A stretch of DNA of 46,073 bases from a virus. The translations under genes and the position numbers were made by a program. Below the pieces are notes generated by a model. It was not told where the DNA came from. It searched no databases and saw only the letters and a program-made list of their open reading frames with translations. Positions 26,201-34,265 of the stretch are shown piece after piece. The stretch is from positions 1-46,073 of IMG/VR virus record IMGVR_UViG_3300034198_025161, one strand, 5' to 3'. Positions within the stretch are counted from its first letter, which is position 1, and each line of letters starts with the position of its first letter.

Positions 26201-27350
26201 GTATCTTTTCCATTTCTGGTATAATAGTTCGTTTAACAGTATCTACATCCATATCGGCTATATCGTTAGTAACGATTGATAGTGTTTTAACATTATATGT
26301 TCTATAGCACTTATCGTATATTTGTTTTGTTCCAACCTGTCCAGCTTCGTCGCTGTCTAATAGTACCAATAGAGACATAGCCCCAGAACAATCTAGTAGC
26401 ATTTTTTGTCTATCGCTTAGAGATGTTCCAAATATGGCTACCGAGTTCTTGATTCCTGCTTCTTCTAATCTCCATACATTACCCGGACTTTCAACTATCA
26501 CAGCTATGCCGGTCTTAAGTATATATTCTTTAGAGAACCATAGGTTGTAAAGGTGATCTTTAGACTTAAAGTCTTTATTATGTTTCCATTTAGAGTACTT
26601 CCATCCATACTCATGGCCTACGCAATCTGTTTTAGGATTATGATAATAAGAGCATTTTTGGCATTTTTCATGAATGCTTCTTCCACTACAACCTACCATA
26701 CGACTATGTTGTTGGTCATATACTGGTACTACGATTCTATCAAACATTTCTTTATTTGGATTATCACACAAGCCAATATCGTATTTATCTAGAATATTTG
26801 TAGAGTATCCTCTTTGTAAATAATAATTTGCTGGTATATCTAATGCTTTTCTCACCATTGTTCTACTGGGTAATTTATCAAGATTATTAATAACAGGGGA
26901 TATACTTTGTATATTCTTAATAAATGTTTTTTTCTCTAGATTAACATTATTAGTTTTAATATCCCTAAGATCTTTTTGTAAAATTTTTAATGCCATTGTC
27001 ATAGTATCATCAAAACTATACGTTTCATCTCCATCTTTGTTCCAGTTACTATTTTTAACAGACAGTACGCCTCTTAGAAACCCTATAATTGATGGTTGGA
27101 AAATTCTTTCGCAGTGGTGTGTTCTACACACCCAATTACCTCGATAGGAGTCTCCAACGTAATATAAGTTAAGTGCCGATTCATTATCTCCACCATGAAT
27201 TGGACATGCCATTGTTATCATTTTATTTGTGTGTTTACAATTTAGTTGAAATGTTTCACATAACAAGTCTATATTGTCACACAATTCGTCGCATACAGCC
27301 TTAATCTTGGCCTGACTAAACGAACGGGATTTCTTCTTCGTTTTGCTCAT
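26193..27350 (-). CDS. dnaG: DNA primase, DnaG/Toprim type
   Basis: This 385-residue primase makes RNA primers for the DnaB-type helicase encoded just upstream. It has an N-terminal CHC2-like zinc site (Cys49, His52, Cys75, Cys80 in CPIHGG ... CRTHHC), an RNA-polymerase domain (YLQRGYSTNILDKYDIGL, FDRIVVPVYD) and a Toprim domain with IVESPGNVWRLEEAG and LVLLDSDEAGQVG. A second metal-binding loop (CQKCSYYHNPKTDCVGHE) interrupts the catalytic core, which is not usual in DnaG. It lacks the long helicase-binding C-terminal domain of DnaG and is shorter than the roughly 580 residues of E. coli. Its start lies inside the helicase gene (35-base overlap). Confidence 0.9.
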   Translation of the reverse strand: MSKTKKKSRSFSQAKIKAVCDELCDNIDLLCETFQLNCKHTNKMITMACPIHGGDNESALNLYYVGDSYRGNWVCRTHHCERIFQPSIIGFLRGVLSVKNSNWNKDGDETYSFDDTMTMALKILQKDLRDIKTNNVNLEKKTFIKNIQSISPVINNLDKLPSRTMVRKALDIPANYYLQRGYSTNILDKYDIGLCDNPNKEMFDRIVVPVYDQQHSRMVGCSGRSIHEKCQKCSYYHNPKTDCVGHEYGWKYSKWKHNKDFKSKDHLYNLWFSKEYILKTGIAVIVESPGNVWRLEEAGIKNSVAIFGTSLSDRQKMLLDCSGAMSLLVLLDSDEAGQVGTKQIYDKCYRTYNVKTLSIVTNDIADMDVDTVKRTIIPEMEKIHV

Positions 27351-28797
27351 CTGTTATATCTGTAGTAATTTGGAATGTGTTTCTATTTTTTGGAGAATTA
27401 TTTGTTAGTTCTAGTTTGGTTTGCCCCTCTGTAATTTGTGCACACCAACCCTTCATGTGACAGTTTATATAGTCGTTATCATCGAGTCCGCCACCATGTC
27501 TACTAACAAGAGGTATCAGCTTCCTATTTCCTGCCGCAGGTCCATCTTCGGCAATTTCTTCATCAGACTTGCGTTTAAAAATAGAAAAGTTACTACACAA
27601 CCAGATGATTCTGTCTGATCCGCTTGCTGTGTCTGTACTTTCTTTAGTTATACCATCACGATTTAACTGAACAAAGGCCACTATCGGTATTTTATACTTG
27701 GTCGCAAAATTATGTAATGATGTCATCATAAAGCCTAATACTTGATATTCTTTTAGATCTTGAGACATACCTATAGAATCCATTAGCTTTAAATAATCGT
27801 AAAATATTACACAATCTTTTGCTGTTCCGTCATCATTTAAGCCAACCTCTTTGATAATCCATCTTCTCATAATAGCCAATTGTTCATCAAATGGCTTACC
27901 AGCTATTGACTTGTAATAAAGCTTCATATTTTTTAATCTGGACTTAGCATCATATACTTTGCTTTTTAAGTCCGCAGAGTCTTTGAATTTACCTGTTTCT
28001 ATGGTTCTCAAATCCACCTCTGTCATCATACCAATAATACGATTAATATGATCTTCAGTTGTCATTTCCGTGTCCATATTTAATACAGGAATATTGCTAT
28101 TGGCTAAATAATATCCCATATTATCTGCTAATAATGTTTTGCCAGTTTTGGGTCTGGCCGCAATAACATTTACTGTGCTTTTCCTTAACCCTCCACCTAT
28201 TGCTTGGTCATATATAGGGAATCCAGTAGACAAACCTACTTGATCAACAGGATTATCTTCTAGATTTTGAATATACTCATCTATATTCTTTCCGATAGCT
28301 TCTGGCTCAGATTTACCGTCTCCTAGCAATAGACCCAAATCGAAAACCTTACTCTCTGCTATATTTAGTATTTCCGCAATAGACTCTGATCCTGTTATGT
28401 CACTCAGCTCTTTTTGTGCTATTCCAAGTTGTTCACTAATATTCCTAGCTACTTCAAGCTTCTTGATTTTAGTGGCAAATTTTCTGATATTACTTTGATC
28501 AACAGGGAAATCTAATATAGCCTTGATATGCATGGCTTCATCTTTTGACGATAAAGCATCTTTGCAACCCAGATCTTGAGCTACAGAGTATATATATGCC
28601 AAATCAATAACTGCATTATTGTCATTATTATATATGTGCTGTATGCAACTATATATTAGAGCGTTACTGTCTATGGTGAAAGATTTGCTGGATAAAAGAT
28701 CAGAAATATCTAAATAAGAATTTTCACCATATTTACATAAACCAGATAAAACCGCACGCTCAGCCGAAGGGTCTGCCAAATATTCTGTAGTTTTCAT
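27316..28797 (-). CDS. dnaB: Replicative DNA helicase, DnaB type
   Basis: This 493-residue hexameric 5'-3' helicase unwinds the fork. It has the N-terminal helical domain (AERAVLSGLCKYGENSYLDI ...), a linker, and the RecA-like motor: STGFPIYDQAIGGGLRKSTVNV precedes Walker A ARPKTGKTLL (Lys220), IPVLNMDTEMT follows, Walker B is VIFYDYLKLMD, and VAFVQLNRD is the sensor-type motif. Length is typical of DnaB. The ATG has AAGGA upstream and lies 21 bases after the zinc-ribbon gene. The primase gene starts 35 bases before its end, so the pair is translated together. Confidence 0.93.
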   Translation of the reverse strand: MKTTEYLADPSAERAVLSGLCKYGENSYLDISDLLSSKSFTIDSNALIYSCIQHIYNNDNNAVIDLAYIYSVAQDLGCKDALSSKDEAMHIKAILDFPVDQSNIRKFATKIKKLEVARNISEQLGIAQKELSDITGSESIAEILNIAESKVFDLGLLLGDGKSEPEAIGKNIDEYIQNLEDNPVDQVGLSTGFPIYDQAIGGGLRKSTVNVIAARPKTGKTLLADNMGYYLANSNIPVLNMDTEMTTEDHINRIIGMMTEVDLRTIETGKFKDSADLKSKVYDAKSRLKNMKLYYKSIAGKPFDEQLAIMRRWIIKEVGLNDDGTAKDCVIFYDYLKLMDSIGMSQDLKEYQVLGFMMTSLHNFATKYKIPIVAFVQLNRDGITKESTDTASGSDRIIWLCSNFSIFKRKSDEEIAEDGPAAGNRKLIPLVSRHGGGLDDNDYINCHMKGWCAQITEGQTKLELTNNSPKNRNTFQITTDITDEQNEEEIPFV

Positions 28798-28818
28798 AAA
28801 TCCTTTATATTTTATTAA

Positions 28819-29241
28819 TTAGCCCGGCGTTGTCGAACACTTATTACACTTAAATCTATCTATACCACCATACAATAAAGAGGATTGTACTTTCTCTTGT
28901 TTTCCACAAACTCTACATGTAACACTCACCATTTGTGGCTTTCTACTACGAGCAACGGGAGGCTGCTTATATAGTTTTTGTGCCAGTTCTGGATCTTCTT
29001 TATACATAGCAGCTTCTGGCATAGAAAGAAACTTGTTTTCTCTTGTTGTTTTTTTCTTTTTGGTTTCCTTAGTATTAAATTCTTTACTTTGTAGTGGTTT
29101 TGGTTTTGCTTCAGTTTCTATATCAGTCCCAATAGAAGACGCATTTGTATTTGCTGTCTCTAATAGAGCCGACAATAGTCCTATCATTTGTTTAATCTGA
29201 TCAGGATTTTTTAATAAATCATTAATATTATCAGTTGACAT
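28819..29241 (-). CDS. Hypothetical protein with C-terminal zinc ribbon
   Basis: This 140-residue protein has an acidic helical start (DNINDLLKNPDQIKQMIGLLSALLETA), a disordered Lys/Thr-rich middle (about 45-75), and a four-Cys ribbon at the C-terminus (VTCRVCGKQEKV ... FKCNKCSTTPG). It overlaps the upstream gene by 11 bases and precedes the helicase gene by 21, so it is part of the replication operon. The layout suggests an adaptor binding a protein at one end and nucleic acid or metal at the other. No named family is recognised. Confidence 0.6.
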   Translation of the reverse strand: MSTDNINDLLKNPDQIKQMIGLLSALLETANTNASSIGTDIETEAKPKPLQSKEFNTKETKKKKTTRENKFLSMPEAAMYKEDPELAQKLYKQPPVARSRKPQMVSVTCRVCGKQEKVQSSLLYGGIDRFKCNKCSTTPG

Positions 29242-29719
29242 TTCTCACCTTGTTTCTTTGAATAGCAATTAATATATCTGATAAATTCTTTAAACTATTA
29301 GCTAAATAAGACAATCTATCCATTCTTTGTTTAGCATATTTTTGTATCTTGTGTAAATTGTTAGCTTTTTCATTATTCTTAATAGCCTGATATAACTTTT
29401 CCATATATCCATAGCCTTTATAGTTATTAATATCGTCAGCAATCACAATTTTCACAGTATCTTCAGCCCAATTGTGTCTTGCGATTTCACGATTTAAATT
29501 TCTTTGTATATGGAAAGCCATCTGACCAAGACGATATGCTATTTGAAAACAATCTTCTGGGGTTAATTTTTCAATAGTATTTCTATCCATTGATAAATAT
29601 TGATTAAGCTCATCCGAAGATTCTACGTTGGCCATAACCTTAGGTATACCCAATGAAGATTCATACTCGTCTAAAATTTTATCCCAGTGTTCAAGTTCTT
29701 CCTTGCTCGTTTTATGCAT
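29231..29719 (-). CDS. Hypothetical helical protein, 162 residues
   Basis: This protein is not recognised. It is almost wholly alpha-helical and charged, with LTPEDCFQIAYRLGQMAFHIQRNLNREIA in mid-sequence and long amphipathic helices near the C-terminus (about 120-158). No metal site or catalytic motif is visible. It overlaps the nuclease gene upstream by 8 bases and the zinc-ribbon gene downstream by 11. Its place between recA and dnaB suggests a replication or recombination accessory role, but nothing in the sequence proves this. Confidence 0.6.
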   Translation of the reverse strand: MHKTSKEELEHWDKILDEYESSLGIPKVMANVESSDELNQYLSMDRNTIEKLTPEDCFQIAYRLGQMAFHIQRNLNREIARHNWAEDTVKIVIADDINNYKGYGYMEKLYQAIKNNEKANNLHKIQKYAKQRMDRLSYLANSLKNLSDILIAIQRNKVRNVN

Positions 29720-30116
29720 TATTTATAATCTCTATCCATTCAGATTGTTTGTTGTAAGGTAATTCTACATAAGTTAAATTATTGGTATCACACCACTCTT
29801 GTTTGTCTTTATCTCTCTTTTTTTGTTTTAAAAAATCAAGTTTTGATCTATGATAAAATGCAACAAATCCGTAATGTTGTTCTCCATGAACCTCTATACA
29901 TTTTTTAATTAGAGGTATAAAAAAATCAATGTATAAAATTTCTGATTTTCTAATATAAATAGGTACTTCTTCAATAATTTGTAGTGTCGGATATAATCCC
30001 TTCAAAATATGTCTAGCTTCTAAATGAAAACTAGATTTATTATTCATACTACTTTTAGACGTTAGTCCAGAAAATGTTAACTTGTGCGAAGAACCATCTA
30101 ATCCAATAGTATTCAT
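29712..30116 (-). CDS. Vsr/DUF559-like small nuclease
   Basis: This 134-residue protein has the fold order of very-short-patch-type endonucleases: Glu33 in an opening helix, IIEEVPIYI, ILYIDFFIP (Asp64), KKCIEVHGEQHY (Glu75 and His81), a basic helix (KLDFLKQKKRDKDKQEWC) and LTYVELPYN. These match the PD-(D/E)XK/EDxHD layout by eye. It probably nicks or cuts DNA, perhaps with RecA, whose gene overlaps it by 4 bases. It has no DNA-binding module like that of the larger nuclease at 14254-15048, so a repair or junction-processing role is more likely than homing. Confidence 0.65.
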   Translation of the reverse strand: MNTIGLDGSSHKLTFSGLTSKSSMNNKSSFHLEARHILKGLYPTLQIIEEVPIYIRKSEILYIDFFIPLIKKCIEVHGEQHYGFVAFYHRSKLDFLKQKKRDKDKQEWCDTNNLTYVELPYNKQSEWIEIINNA

Positions 30117-31123
30117 TTAATACCCATAGTGGCCTTGGTTTCTTCTAATATCTTATTATAGCTTTCGGGATGGTCAACTAAGAACTGTCTTAATTTTTCT
30201 GTACCTTGAAACTTTTGTGTTTCTCCGTCAACATCAAAACTATACCACGCACCACCCTTATTAATAATACCTATATCAATAGCTAACATCATAATTTCCG
30301 TAACCTTATCTATACCAGAACCATATCTGATATAAGATGTTGCTACTCCTCCTGGTGGTCCAAGAGCAGAACATATAACTTGCCACTCTACTTCTTGACC
30401 TATCTGCGTATTATCTGCTCCCAAAGTCCACGGCTTAAAAGTCTTGGCTCGTAATTTGATATCTGTTTGATATGCAATAGCCTGACCGCTCTTCTCCTTA
30501 AATTCTGCTCCATAGCCTGTTGGATTACCCATAAGATGCGTAATACCTATTACGATATTACGATTAACAGGAATAACATTAGCAACTTTTCTACAAAATT
30601 TGGCTAATAGCTTAGCTCCGTCAGCTCTTTGCATCTTGTTCATATCAGAAGTTATCTCCGCTTCTGTACATAGCGCAGAGTACGAGTCTATAATGAGTAA
30701 ACATCCAGGTTCCTCGTTAATAATACGTTCAGCTATTTGCAGATATTCTTCTGCATTTAAAATTTTACCTTCTTGTGATCCAATAATATCAAATCTATCA
30801 AGATCTAATCCATTAATACCTTCTAAATCTCTTTTTTTCAATCTACCTTCTATATTAAGGTAATACACATGTCTTGGCTTTTTAAGTGTACCTTTATACA
30901 TTTCCTTTTGTGCCGTGGCTGCAAAGTCCAAAGATGTTGTGGTTTTACCACACTTCGGTTGACCTGTCAATACCACGAAACTACCTTCTGGAACACCTCC
31001 AGAAAGAATCATATCTAATGATGGACAAAGAGGAATAATTACTGACTCTCTATCGATTAGAGCGGTAGCGCTTTGCATAACTTCAGAACCAAAATTTTTC
31101 TTAACATCTTCTTTAAGTGCCAT
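30113..31123 (-). CDS. recA: RecA-type recombinase
   Basis: This 336-residue ATPase forms filaments on single-stranded DNA and drives strand exchange. It shows PLCPSLDMILSGGVPEGSF before Walker A (GQPKCGKTT, Lys60), a Walker B strand CLLIIDSYSAL near 140, the loop region NVIPVNRNIVIGITHL with MGNPTGYGAEFKEKSGQAIAY, and a helical C-terminal domain. It is close to bacterial RecA in length and order, with a shortened N-terminus. The ATG overlaps the upstream gene by 11 bases and the nuclease gene starts at its last codon, so recombination functions are clustered here. Confidence 0.92.
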   Translation of the reverse strand: MALKEDVKKNFGSEVMQSATALIDRESVIIPLCPSLDMILSGGVPEGSFVVLTGQPKCGKTTTSLDFAATAQKEMYKGTLKKPRHVYYLNIEGRLKKRDLEGINGLDLDRFDIIGSQEGKILNAEEYLQIAERIINEEPGCLLIIDSYSALCTEAEITSDMNKMQRADGAKLLAKFCRKVANVIPVNRNIVIGITHLMGNPTGYGAEFKEKSGQAIAYQTDIKLRAKTFKPWTLGADNTQIGQEVEWQVICSALGPPGGVATSYIRYGSGIDKVTEIMMLAIDIGIINKGGAWYSFDVDGETQKFQGTEKLRQFLVDHPESYNKILEETKATMGIK

Positions 31124-31547
31124 TATCTATCTCTCTTAATTTGGAAATAATATTTTTAGGTTGGGTAGTTTTACGGAATTGAGTATTTTGTACTTGTCTG
31201 CTCTCGTCATAATTCTTAGAAACTTGAGGCTGACTGTCGATTAAAGCCTGCTCTTGGTCTATGATAGGAATAAGGTGTGGGGCGCGCAAAGAATAAATAT
31301 TACGAGCTTTTGTATTCTTTAATGCTTTAATAATTGCATTCGGCACATACTTTTGCAATAACTTATGCGCTGTTGCAATCTGACTCCTATAAAATTGTGC
31401 CCACTCCTTATTTGTCCAAAACTTATAATGTAAGTCTTTTTTCTCTCTTATGGCTTTATTCTCACAGATAATTTCTGTAATAAATTGTGCCGCAGATACA
31501 TTTTTCCCATTCGAGTATTTGGATGGATATGAATTATGTTCAGTCAT
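31113..31547 (-). CDS. Hypothetical protein upstream of recA, 144 residues
   Basis: This protein is not recognised. Residues 20-95 look like a helical domain (AAQFITEIICENKAI ... WTNKEWAQFYRSQIATAHKLL ... AIIKALKNTKARNIYSLRAPHLI), followed by a disordered Gln/Ser-rich tail. Trp and basic residues could suit DNA or protein contact. It overlaps recA by 11 bases, so translation is probably coupled, and a helper role for RecA is possible on position alone. Confidence 0.58.
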   Translation of the reverse strand: MTEHNSYPSKYSNGKNVSAAQFITEIICENKAIREKKDLHYKFWTNKEWAQFYRSQIATAHKLLQKYVPNAIIKALKNTKARNIYSLRAPHLIPIIDQEQALIDSQPQVSKNYDESRQVQNTQFRKTTQPKNIISKLREIDNGT

Positions 31548-31875
31548 TTGGTCTAAAAATAAAGTTTTGTGTGTCGTTAGTTTTTCCGGGAAATTTCTTT
31601 TTCAGTTCGTCATTTAGCATTGAAGCCTCAGAAGTCATTATAGCAACACTTTTGCTTTGTTTGGCTGAAGTTTGCGTGATCATTAACGACTTGGACTTGC
31701 TTGTCTTTTTTGTTGCCGATCCCTCATTCGTGGATGCCTTAGGTTCGGAATTTACTCTTATTACAGCTTCTACCTTCTCTATACCGATATTAAGCTCATC
31801 CGCTATATCTCCACTTTTTTTGTTTTGTGAATGAAGCCATAGTATAGCATACTCTTGTGATTTATTTTTCTTCAT
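31540..31875 (-). CDS. Small HTH-like protein, 111 residues
   Basis: The first 40 residues (EYAILWLHSQNKKSGDIADELNIGIEKVEAVI) read like a helix-turn-helix of the sigma-region-4 or recombinase type. The rest is polar and Ser/Lys/Thr-rich, probably disordered. It overlaps its neighbours by 8 and 4 bases and shares their strand. It might bind DNA as a small regulator. No family is assigned. Confidence 0.55.
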   Translation of the reverse strand: MKKNKSQEYAILWLHSQNKKSGDIADELNIGIEKVEAVIRVNSEPKASTNEGSATKKTSKSKSLMITQTSAKQSKSVAIMTSEASMLNDELKKKFPGKTNDTQNFIFRPND

Positions 31876-32213
31876 AAAGAAACCTCTCTTTGAACATTGT
31901 GTAACAGGGACATGTTTTGCGAATTAAGAAACCTAATATACATTTCAAATACTCTTTCGGATACTTTGATAAATTTTTCTTCTTTATTATCAAATAAACT
32001 CTTTGATTTATTTCTTCCATAGATACTAAATGGATTGAAAATTTTATTATTCACAGATAATATCTGATAAATTATTACATTGTTTTCGGAGATTTTTTTA
32101 GCATATATTTCTGACGACCATTTATTAACAACAGCACAATTATTTCCATCTAAATTATGTTTTGATAAGTAACTAGTATAAAAAATACTTTTTGATAAAT
32201 TCAGGTCGGCCAT
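31872..32213 (-). CDS. Hypothetical protein, paralogue of the 137-residue protein at 32550
   Basis: This 113-residue protein is not a known family, but its second half (about 50-108) aligns by eye with the C-terminal half of the protein encoded at 32550-32963: both read N-x-x-(I/L)-(F/Y)-NP, then KSK-(S/F)-(L/V) ... FIKVSERVFEMYIRFLNSQNMSLL versus FFKEVDKSVFDTYVDFLRTKNLRLL. The two genes flank the FmdB-like gene. It overlaps that gene by 13 bases and the next by 4. The role is unknown. Confidence 0.6.
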   Translation of the reverse strand: MADLNLSKSIFYTSYLSKHNLDGNNCAVVNKWSSEIYAKKISENNVIIYQILSVNNKIFNPFSIYGRNKSKSLFDNKEEKFIKVSERVFEMYIRFLNSQNMSLLHNVQREVSL

Positions 32214-32548
32214 TTGGGCTTGTTTGGTTTTTTCATTCTAGACATGCCACTAGGTAGAGGCTTATCAGATGTAACTTCCTTATAGTCATTATGCTTTTCG
32301 TATAATGTTGTTTTTTGATCTTCAGTCATTCTGTCTCTATTACGATTGGCTAAATCTCCTATCGTTTTTAGTTCACTGTCTGATTTTTTAACCGATGCTG
32401 AGAGTGTGGATATGTCTTCATTATAATCTCTATTAGACTTTGCTTTGCATACAGGGCATTTTTGAGGACCATCAGTATAATTACTAATAGAGAAAAACAA
32501 TTCAAAGCCATGCGAACACTTTTCGCACTTATAAGAATAGGTTGGCAC
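32201..32548 (-). CDS. FmdB-like zinc-ribbon protein, GTG start
   Basis: The N-terminus (PTYSYKCEKCSHGFELFFSI ... QKCPVCKAKS) is the FmdB-type zinc ribbon, two CxxC pairs about 20 residues apart. The rest (45-115) is charged and helical with a basic Pro/Lys tail. The start is GTG at 32548, with AGGAG about 10 bases upstream; the conserved PTYSYKC begins at the next codon, which fixes the start. FmdB-like ribbons occur widely in bacteria and phages, often of unknown role, and may bind nucleic acid. Confidence 0.75.
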   Translation of the reverse strand: MPTYSYKCEKCSHGFELFFSISNYTDGPQKCPVCKAKSNRDYNEDISTLSASVKKSDSELKTIGDLANRNRDRMTEDQKTTLYEKHNDYKEVTSDKPLPSGMSRMKKPNKPKWPT

Positions 32549-32549
32549 C

Positions 32550-32963
32550 TTACTTCAAGCTCCTATTAGCCTTTTGTAATAGTCTTAAGTTTTTAGTTCT
32601 TAAAAAATCTACATATGTATCAAAAACTGACTTATCTACTTCTTTAAAAAACCACTCAGTTTTACAAACCTTATCTACAAATTTAGATTTCTCTTTAATA
32701 GTTGAGTGTATCTGTACGGGGTTATATAGTTCGTTCTTTGGATTTAACATAACATAATAAGCATAATATACTTTATTATCAGCAATATGTTTAGGTTTTT
32801 TATTAAGAATTGCTTTTGCATAGACAATATCTGACTGTTCATTCCTGCATGGATTATTGTCCTTGTCTAAGAAATCCTGTTGATCCATAAGAGTATAATA
32901 TCTATTAGTTACAAGCTCATCTTCTTTGTGTTGTATGTCAAAATCTTTGATATTGATTTTCAT
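32550..32963 (-). CDS. Hypothetical protein, paralogue of the 113-residue protein at 31872
   Basis: This 137-residue protein is not recognised. It has a helical/beta N-terminal part with DKDNNPCRNEQSDIVYAKAIL and a C-terminal half that matches the 31872-32213 protein (NP at the start of a shared segment, SVFDTYVDFLRTKNLRLLQ near the end). This version keeps a longer N-terminus. Its start lies inside the end of the HNH gene (26-base overlap). The pairing suggests duplication around the FmdB-like gene. Confidence 0.6.
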   Translation of the reverse strand: MKINIKDFDIQHKEDELVTNRYYTLMDQQDFLDKDNNPCRNEQSDIVYAKAILNKKPKHIADNKVYYAYYVMLNPKNELYNPVQIHSTIKEKSKFVDKVCKTEWFFKEVDKSVFDTYVDFLRTKNLRLLQKANRSLK

Positions 32964-33534
32964 TCGTCTCTTCCGTTTTAATGAAATTTTCCCACTCTGA
33001 AGTATATTCTATATTAGACAGGGCGTGGAACCATGGCAAGTATTTATGATTATAAGTGGGTACTTTGGGTTTATTTAATAGAGCCATACCAGCTTCTTCT
33101 GGTGTTTTATTAGCTTTCTTACGATTACACTTACAACACGCAGTAACTATATTTTGCCAACAGGTTGGGGATGTGTTATTTCTCCATTTAGATTTTGGTA
33201 TAACATGATCATATGTTAATTTAAGATGATGATATTGTTTACCACAATATTGACAAGTATGGTTATCTCTTAAAAATAGATTTTTTCTAGAGAATTTTAC
33301 ATATTTTCTATACGTTTGAATATATGTATTAGACTTAATAACAGATGGAAGTCTGTATTGATTATTTAACCCAATAATATATTCATCATGATATGCTAAA
33401 ATATCAACATTAGGGTATGTTTGTTCTTGTATTTTAATATACCAACAAATAGATTTTTTCCAATCTATTATAGCCACAGGAGTATAGTCTACATTCAGCA
33501 GTAAACATGCTTTATGAATTTTGCTCATGACCAT
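32938..33534 (-). CDS. HNH endonuclease-family protein
   Basis: This protein of about 198 residues begins with the segment typical of a widespread HNH family (KACLLLNVDYTPVAIIDWKKS), then VIKSNTYIQTY ... VKFSRKNLFLRDNHTCQYCGK, the active site LTYDHVIPKSKWRNN and CCKCNRKKANKTPEEAGMALL. The two CxxC pairs bind zinc, and DHV-x10-N is the HNH core. This is the common host and phage family, not an obvious homing enzyme. The start is uncertain: ATG at 33534 or 33528, or TTG at 33537, none with a clear ribbon of purines upstream. All overlap the phoH stop by about 20 bases. Confidence 0.85.
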   Translation of the reverse strand: MVMSKIHKACLLLNVDYTPVAIIDWKKSICWYIKIQEQTYPNVDILAYHDEYIIGLNNQYRLPSVIKSNTYIQTYRKYVKFSRKNLFLRDNHTCQYCGKQYHHLKLTYDHVIPKSKWRNNTSPTCWQNIVTACCKCNRKKANKTPEEAGMALLNKPKVPTYNHKYLPWFHALSNIEYTSEWENFIKTEETNENQYQRF

Positions 33535-34243
33535 CAAGTTTGGATATAATATGTGCTATAATAGGATTTCTAACAATATCAACATATTCTAATCTACTAA
33601 CCCCAATGCCGTTTACTTCGCTAAGAAGTTGTGCCATAGTAGCAAAACCACCACGATATGATCTTTGTAAATCAGATTGTGCGACATCTCCCGTTAATAC
33701 CATTTTACTATCCATCCCTATTCTGGTTAATAACATTTTTAACTGGTCGTAGGAGGCATTTTGACACTCATCAGCAACAATAAAACACTTGTGGAAACTT
33801 CTTCCTCTCATAAGTCCTAGCGGAACTATTTCTATTCTATTTAGAAGTTTAAGTTTATTATATAATGGTGATGTTATAAAATAATTAATTTCATCTAAAA
33901 TAGGTAATAAATATGGATGTAATTTTTCTTCTGCTGTTCCTGGTAAATAGCCAAGCTTTTCTCCAGCTTCTAATACTGGTCTTGTGATTATAATTCTTTC
34001 AATTTTTTGATTCAACAAAGCTTCTAAGGCCATACCTATTGCAATGTGCGTTTTACCACTACCGGCAACACCATGACAAAACGTAATAGTATTTTCTGCA
34101 ACCGTTCTTATATATTCTGCTTGGTTATGTGTTTTCGGCTTTAGTCTATTCTTAAAACTAAAAATAACATGATCTTCTGGCACTAAATTATTGGTTAGAT
34201 CTAGAGCTTTTTTCTGGTTTTTCTTTGTTGTTTTTTTTCTCAA
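33512..34243 (-). CDS. phoH: PhoH-like ATPase, TTG start
   Basis: This 243-residue protein is a PhoH-type P-loop ATPase. Walker A is CHGVAGSGKTHIA (Lys64), followed by RIIITRPVLEAGEKLGYLPG, EEKLHPYLLPILD, and Walker B FIVADECQNAS with LTGDVAQSDL, all family hallmarks. PhoH genes are frequent in marine and other large phages; the role is thought to be RNA- or stress-related but is not settled. The first 25 residues are basic. The start is TTG, preceded by GAAAGG at 7 bases, with no suitable ATG nearby, 22 bases after the reductase gene. Confidence 0.9.
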   Translation of the reverse strand: MRKKTTKKNQKKALDLTNNLVPEDHVIFSFKNRLKPKTHNQAEYIRTVAENTITFCHGVAGSGKTHIAIGMALEALLNQKIERIIITRPVLEAGEKLGYLPGTAEEKLHPYLLPILDEINYFITSPLYNKLKLLNRIEIVPLGLMRGRSFHKCFIVADECQNASYDQLKMLLTRIGMDSKMVLTGDVAQSDLQRSYRGGFATMAQLLSEVNGIGVSRLEYVDIVRNPIIAHIISKLDGHEQNS

Positions 34244-34265
34244 GTTATTACCTTTCGGAATAGAG

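Noticed and set aside
31487-31834. Plus-strand open frame of 115 residues
   Set aside because: It lies wholly antisense to two overlapping genes of the operon and reads as hydrophobic shadow sequence.
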